Both the position numbers and the translations under genes were made by a program. 46,646 nt of DNA from contig CAYVUB010000021.1 in the NCBI GenBank assembly GCA_964454675.1, positions 1-46,646 on the forward strand, read 5' to 3'. The stretch comes from CAYVUB01 sp964454675. Its GTDB lineage: Bacteria > Bacteroidota > Bacteroidia > Flavobacteriales > Flavobacteriaceae. Position 1 is the first letter of the stretch; every line of letters begins with the position of its first letter. This document shows, piece by piece, positions 43,316-46,646 of the stretch. The notes beneath the pieces were generated by a model. That model did no database searches and was not told where the DNA came from. It worked only from the letters and a program-made list of their open reading frames with translations.

Positions 43316-43894
43316 ATGCCAGTAAAAATTAGATTACAAAGACACGGAAAAAAAGGCAAACCTTATTTCTGGATTGTTGCTGCAGATTCACGCGCAAAAA
43401 GAGATGGTAAATACTTAGAAAAATTAGGTGCTTACAATCCAAATACAAACCCTGCAACTATTGACTTAAATGTAGATGGTGCTGTAAAGTGGTTACAGAA
43501 TGGTGCACAGCCAACTGATACTGCAAGAGCAATTTTATCTTACAAAGGTGCTTTATTAAAGAACCACCTTGCAGGCGGTGTTAGAAAAGGCGCTTTAACT
43601 CAAGAGCAAGCCGAAGCCAAATTTGAAGATTGGTTAAACCAAAAAGCAGGTCTGGTTGACGCTAAAAAAGACCGCTTGGCAAAAGCGAAAGCTGATGAAA
43701 AAGCAAAAGCTTTAGAAGCTGAAAAAGAAGTTAATGCTAAACGTGAAGCAGAAGCCGCACAAGCTGAGGCAGAAGCAGAAACTGTTACTGAAGAAGTTGT
43801 AGCTGAAAGCGAAGAAGCAGTTGTTGAAGATGTAGCTGTTGAAGAAACTCCGGTTGCTGAAACAGAAGCTGAAGACAAAGGCGAAGAAGCATAA
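43316..43894 (+). CDS. rpsP: 30S ribosomal protein S16 with a long acidic C-terminal tail
   Basis: Residues 1-80 are canonical bS16: MPVKIRLQRHGKKGKPYFWI, RDGKYLEKLGAYNP, AVKWLQNGAQPTDTAR. The next ~35 residues are basic; the last ~75 are Ala/Glu/Val-rich (EKAKALEAEKEVNAKREAEA and on to VEETPVAETEAEDKGEEA), giving 192 residues against roughly 80-90 in most bacteria. Such tails are usual in Bacteroidota S16 but variable. The tail is probably disordered. rpsP is followed by its own hairpin, then rimM. Confidence 0.96.
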   Translation: MPVKIRLQRHGKKGKPYFWIVAADSRAKRDGKYLEKLGAYNPNTNPATIDLNVDGAVKWLQNGAQPTDTARAILSYKGALLKNHLAGGVRKGALTQEQAEAKFEDWLNQKAGLVDAKKDRLAKAKADEKAKALEAEKEVNAKREAEAAQAEAEAETVTEEVVAESEEAVVEDVAVEETPVAETEAEDKGEEA

Positions 43895-43916
43895 AAACAG
43901 TAATTTTTTATACTTT

Positions 43917-43947
43917 TAAACTCCGGTAGAAATATCGGAGTTTTTTG
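43917..43947 (+). terminator. Terminator (or partial terminator) after rpsP
   Basis: AAACTCCGgTA / TAtCGGAGTTT hairpin followed by six Ts; lies between rpsP and rimM. Confidence 0.6.
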
Positions 43948-43963
43948 TTGCAACATAGTTTGC

Positions 43964-43987
43964 ACATTCCCTTGAAAAAGGGAATCT
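43964..43987. repeat. Half-copy of the dispersed repeat (CATTCCCTTGAAAAAGGGAATC)
   Basis: CATTCCCTT / AAGGGAATC inverted arms resembling the hairpin part of the family; it lacks the TTAGG tail. Confidence 0.35.
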
Positions 43988-44043
43988 TATGAACTATCCG
44001 TTTAAAGTTTTCCGTTTACACGGAAATAAAAAATAAATTTTCA

Positions 44044-44568
44044 ATGCAAAAAAAAGATTGCTTTTACATAGGTAAAATCATAAAAAAGTACAGTTTTAAA
44101 GGCGAAGTCCTTATTAAACTCGACACCGATGAACCCGAATTTTACGAAGGTTTGGAATCTGTTTTTATTGAACTGCGTCAAAATCTCGTGCCTTTTTTTA
44201 TAGAATCTTCACAATTTCACAAATCTGAATTATTACGTGTAAAATTTGAAGATGTCGATACCGAGCAGGATGCCGATGCACTATTAAAATGCGATTTGTA
44301 TTTACCACTCGAATTTTTACCAAAACTTGATGATGGTAAATTCTATTTTCATGAAGTTATTGGCTTTACGGTAGAAGATGTCAATTTTGGTACTGTCGGG
44401 ATTATAAAATCCATAAACGACAGCACCGCTCAGGCACTTTTTGAAATTGACCGTAATGGCACGGAAATCCTTATCCCGATGAATGATGATTTTATTAAAA
44501 ACGTCAATAAAACAACCAAAGTCATTACCATGGAAACCCCGGAAGGGCTGATTGAGCTTTATTTGTAA
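44044..44568 (+). CDS. rimM: Ribosome maturation factor RimM
   Basis: The 174-residue protein has the RimM N-terminal KIIKKYSFKGEVLIK and the C-terminal PRC-barrel-like domain (LDDGKFYFHEVIGFTVEDVNFG, then ILIPMNDDFIKNV and MPEGL-type end METPEGLIELYL). RimM binds the 30S head, including protein S19, during assembly. Its position after rpsP matches the common rpsP-rimM order. It ends within 41 bases of trmN6. Confidence 0.94.
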   Translation: MQKKDCFYIGKIIKKYSFKGEVLIKLDTDEPEFYEGLESVFIELRQNLVPFFIESSQFHKSELLRVKFEDVDTEQDADALLKCDLYLPLEFLPKLDDGKFYFHEVIGFTVEDVNFGTVGIIKSINDSTAQALFEIDRNGTEILIPMNDDFIKNVNKTTKVITMETPEGLIELYL

Positions 44569-44602
44569 GCCCAGCCTAAATCCTTCCCAAAGGAAGGGCT
44601 TT
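44567..44602. repeat. Dispersed repeat between rimM and trmN6
   Basis: AAGCCCAGCCTAAATCCTTC followed by CCAAAGGAAGGGCTTT; CCTTCC / GGAAGG arms. It starts inside the rimM stop codon and extends to seven bases before the trmN6 start. Confidence 0.6.
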
Positions 44603-44608
44603 AACAAT

Positions 44609-45322
44609 ATGAACAAAAGTTTTAAATTTAAAGAATTTACTATTCACCAAGACCGGTGCGCCATGAAAACAGGCACAGATGCTGTATTGCTTGGTGCATG
44701 GACACCCATAACGTATCATCCGTTTGCGGTTTTGGATATTGGTGCCGGCACAGGAATTTTAAGTTTGATGCTGGCACAGCGGTCGGATGCCGGGGTTATT
44801 GATGCCTTAGAAATAGATGCTGCTGCTTATGAGCAATGCGTAGAAAACTTTGAAAATTCGGCATGGTCAGACAGATTATTCTGTTATCATGCTTCGCTGA
44901 AAGAATTTACAGAAGATATTGACGAGCGGTACGATTTGATAATTTCAAATCCGCCGTTTTATTCAGACACTTACAAAAGTGATGATAAACAGCGAGATTT
45001 GGCACGATTTAATGATGCAATGCCTTTTGAACATTTGCTGGAAAGTGTTTCAAAATTACTGTCAGAAGACGGTATTTTTTCTGTGGTTATCCCTTATTCC
45101 GAAGAAGATTATTTTATAACAACTGCTGCACGTTTTGGGTTATTTCCGCAGCAAATACTGCACGTTAAAGGCACAACCGAAGCGCCTATAAAGCGTAGTC
45201 TTATATCATTTTCGTTTCATAAAACGACTGTCCAGGTTTCTCATCTCATAATAGAAACCACACGCCATCAATACACTCAGGATTATATAAATCTTACAAA
45301 AGATTTTTATTTGAAAATGTGA
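44609..45322 (+). CDS. trmN6: tRNA1(Val) A37 N6-methyltransferase TrmN6
   Basis: From MNKSFKFKEFTIHQDRCAMK the protein is 237 residues, with the family opening KFKEFTI and HQDRCAMKVGTDAVLLGAW-like residues, SAM motif LDIGAGTGILSLMLAQR (about 42-58) and catalytic NPPF (114-117), followed by the DLARFND segment typical of YfiC. It methylates A37 of tRNA-Val. An in-frame start 57 bases upstream would add residues encoded by the dispersed repeat and was rejected. Confidence 0.9.
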   Translation: MNKSFKFKEFTIHQDRCAMKTGTDAVLLGAWTPITYHPFAVLDIGAGTGILSLMLAQRSDAGVIDALEIDAAAYEQCVENFENSAWSDRLFCYHASLKEFTEDIDERYDLIISNPPFYSDTYKSDDKQRDLARFNDAMPFEHLLESVSKLLSEDGIFSVVIPYSEEDYFITTAARFGLFPQQILHVKGTTEAPIKRSLISFSFHKTTVQVSHLIIETTRHQYTQDYINLTKDFYLKM

Positions 45323-45411
45323 AGATACTTATCTTTGAATGATTGTTTTAAACTGATAGAAAAAACGTTGGATAATTTTTGACAATAGTACTTTTGGCTT
45401 TTACGAGGTTT

Positions 45412-46473
45412 TTAAGGCAAAAGTTCTTTCAATTTAGCAGACAAGGTTTTTTCATCAAACCCTGATACTTTTGCAAGTATAGTTCCGTTCGTATCTATCA
45501 AGAAACTTTGAGGAATAGATGTTATTAAAAAATCTTTTGAAATCCCTTTTTTCATGCCTTTCAAATCCGACAGGCTTGTCCAATTCATACCATCCTGACT
45601 AACAGCTTTCAGCCATCTTTCTTTATTTTCATCTAATGAAATACTGACAATTTCAAAGCCTTTTGAACGGTATAAATCATACATTTCCCGTAGATGAGGG
45701 TGCAGTTTTCGACAAGGTCCGCACCAACTTGCCCAAAAATCAACCAAGATAATTTTCCCTTTAAACGGGTATAGAGATTGTTCTTTATTTTTTGTATCAA
45801 ACAGAATGTAATCGGGAAGTTTTCTGCCAACTTTAAATGTTAATTTGTTCTGAACATCTTTATACAAATAAGTTTGTTGTAATTCGGGAGCTATTTTTTT
45901 AACTATATCATCAACATAATCTTCGTCCTCTGAACTATTTCTTATCATTGAATATAACAAATTTAAACTGTAATATGAATCTTTATTTTCCGCAATAAAC
46001 TGTTTCATATATTGCTTTGATTTCTGTTTAAAACTGTCAGGATCTTTTTCCCAAAACTCCCATATTTTTCTTAAATAAAGTTTATTTAACTCGTTTATTT
46101 TTGAACCCTGTAATTCATATTGAGAAGCAGTCAATTTGAATTTTCCTCCAATAAAATTCATTTTGGCTCCCGGTTCAATCCAAAAATTATATACATAAAG
46201 ATTACCAACCATATTAGTCTCGTAAATATTTTTTACTTCTAAAGTAAAACTTGTTGGTTCTGAGATATTACCCGAATATTTAAACTCTTTATTAAAATCT
46301 AATTGTAAACTATCCGTAATACGAATTCCATTTTTATTGTAAGAAACATAATATTTAGAATAAGCTAAAGTATCTATTTTTCCTTCAATGACAAACGTTT
46401 TATCAGTCATTTTTTGAGCATAACCCATAGCAGACGATAGAGATAAACCGATAATCAGCGTTTTTATTTTCAT
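45412..46473 (-). CDS. DUF4369 / TlpA-like thioredoxin family protein
   Basis: The 353-residue protein has a signal peptide (to about residue 20, MGYAQK), an N-terminal DUF4369-like domain (FVIEGKIDTLAYSKYYVSY, about 26-130), a helical linker, and a C-terminal TlpA/AhpC-type thioredoxin domain (about 215-353) with WASWCGPC, ISLDENKERWLKAVSQDG and IPQSFLIDTNGTIL. It is a periplasmic thiol-disulfide protein. It lies 75 bases downstream of a partial cysteine-containing peptide gene on the same strand. Confidence 0.9.
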   Translation of the reverse strand: MKIKTLIIGLSLSSAMGYAQKMTDKTFVIEGKIDTLAYSKYYVSYNKNGIRITDSLQLDFNKEFKYSGNISEPTSFTLEVKNIYETNMVGNLYVYNFWIEPGAKMNFIGGKFKLTASQYELQGSKINELNKLYLRKIWEFWEKDPDSFKQKSKQYMKQFIAENKDSYYSLNLLYSMIRNSSEDEDYVDDIVKKIAPELQQTYLYKDVQNKLTFKVGRKLPDYILFDTKNKEQSLYPFKGKIILVDFWASWCGPCRKLHPHLREMYDLYRSKGFEIVSISLDENKERWLKAVSQDGMNWTSLSDLKGMKKGISKDFLITSIPQSFLIDTNGTILAKVSGFDEKTLSAKLKELLP

Positions 46474-46548
46474 TTTTATTTATTTGCAAACATATATAGT
46501 CTCTTTTTGCTTCTAAATTAATGAGAAGGGAATCCCCTTTCTTTATAG

Positions 46549-46646
46549 TTAATGATTTTTTGGAGTATCATCATCAAAACCACCACAAGAATTGGTACGT
46601 CTTTCAGTACTTACGCTACAGTCATTATCTGTATTACAATTACAAG
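46549..46646 (-). CDS. 3' end of a small cysteine-containing peptide (partial)
   Basis: The last 31 codons before TAA at 46549 read CNCNTDNDCSVSTERRTNSC then GGFDDDTPKNH; the 5' part lies outside the window. Four Cys residues and many Ser/Thr in a short C-terminal tail suggest a small secreted or modified peptide; lanthipeptide-like precursors of Bacteroidota have comparable tails, but no leader is available and the identity is unknown. Confidence 0.45.
   Translation of the reverse strand, partial: CNCNTDNDCSVSTERRTNSCGGFDDDTPKNH

Overview
The window looks like a chromosomal segment from a member of the family Flavobacteriaceae (Bacteroidota). Grounds: low GC; proteins with type IX secretion (T9SS) type A and type B C-terminal sorting domains; PorP/SprF and PorE-like envelope proteins; TPR-containing histidine kinases; promoters of the Bacteroidota form TTTG-N17..20-TAnnTTTG (seen before blaI, phnA-like, tRNA-Asp and rpsP); and few Shine-Dalgarno sequences. 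It is a draft assembly: a 100-base N gap (31939-32038) sits in the large adhesin gene, and three genes carry apparent disruptions (two indels, one in-frame TGA, one homopolymer slip) that may be real or sequencing errors.

Layout. 1-4.0 kb: a secreted M28 peptidase, then a divergent BlaI repressor / BlaR1-like M56 sensor pair with two operator palindromes. 4.1-9.0 kb: DUF4407 membrane protein, STAS-like protein, PhnA-type zinc-ribbon protein, a secreted protein with an internally duplicated domain, and a MmcQ/YjbR, DUF4260 and cyclase-family run. 8.97-9.44 kb: a GxxExxY (PD-(D/E)XK-like) gene with compensating frameshifts, bracketed by 39-bp inverted repeats. 9.4-11.9 kb: hemW, ruvC and an outer-membrane beta-barrel gene; hemW and ruvC both carry peptide segments translated from dispersed palindromic repeats. 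11.9-16.2 kb: flippase-like protein plus GT2 glycosyltransferase, a barrel protein, a lipoprotein and DUF456. 16.2-19.4 kb: a TPR histidine kinase with a NarL-type response regulator, a predicted small RNA downstream with two activator-like palindromes, and a tiny secreted peptide gene upstream. 19.4-21.6 kb: decayed sequence, tRNA-Asp, DUF58 protein and a non-canonical ClpP. 22-27.2 kb: a delta-60-repeat T9SS protein divergent from a LytTR regulator / TPR histidine kinase pair, ending in a 159-bp palindrome. 27.4 kb: thioredoxin. 27.9-36.0 kb: an envelope operon (small secreted protein, giant type B-sorted adhesin, PorP/SprF protein, PorE-like OmpA protein) preceded by tandem 22-bp direct repeats. 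36.5-38.0 kb: a TPR-transmembrane-HTH regulator. 38-42.5 kb: DNA polymerase III alpha fused to a proofreading exonuclease. 42.6-46.6 kb: a lipoprotein, rpsP-rimM-trmN6 and a TlpA-like thioredoxin next to the end of a cysteine-containing small peptide.

How it fits together. Most of the window is housekeeping or ordinary envelope biology. The accessory signals that seem least explained are the predicted small RNA promoter with paired TTACGG-N5-CCGTAA sites beside a two-component system, the direct-repeat operator before the adhesin operon, and several families of short palindromic repeats that have entered reading frames or gene ends. All functional statements are inferences from sequence; no database search was run.
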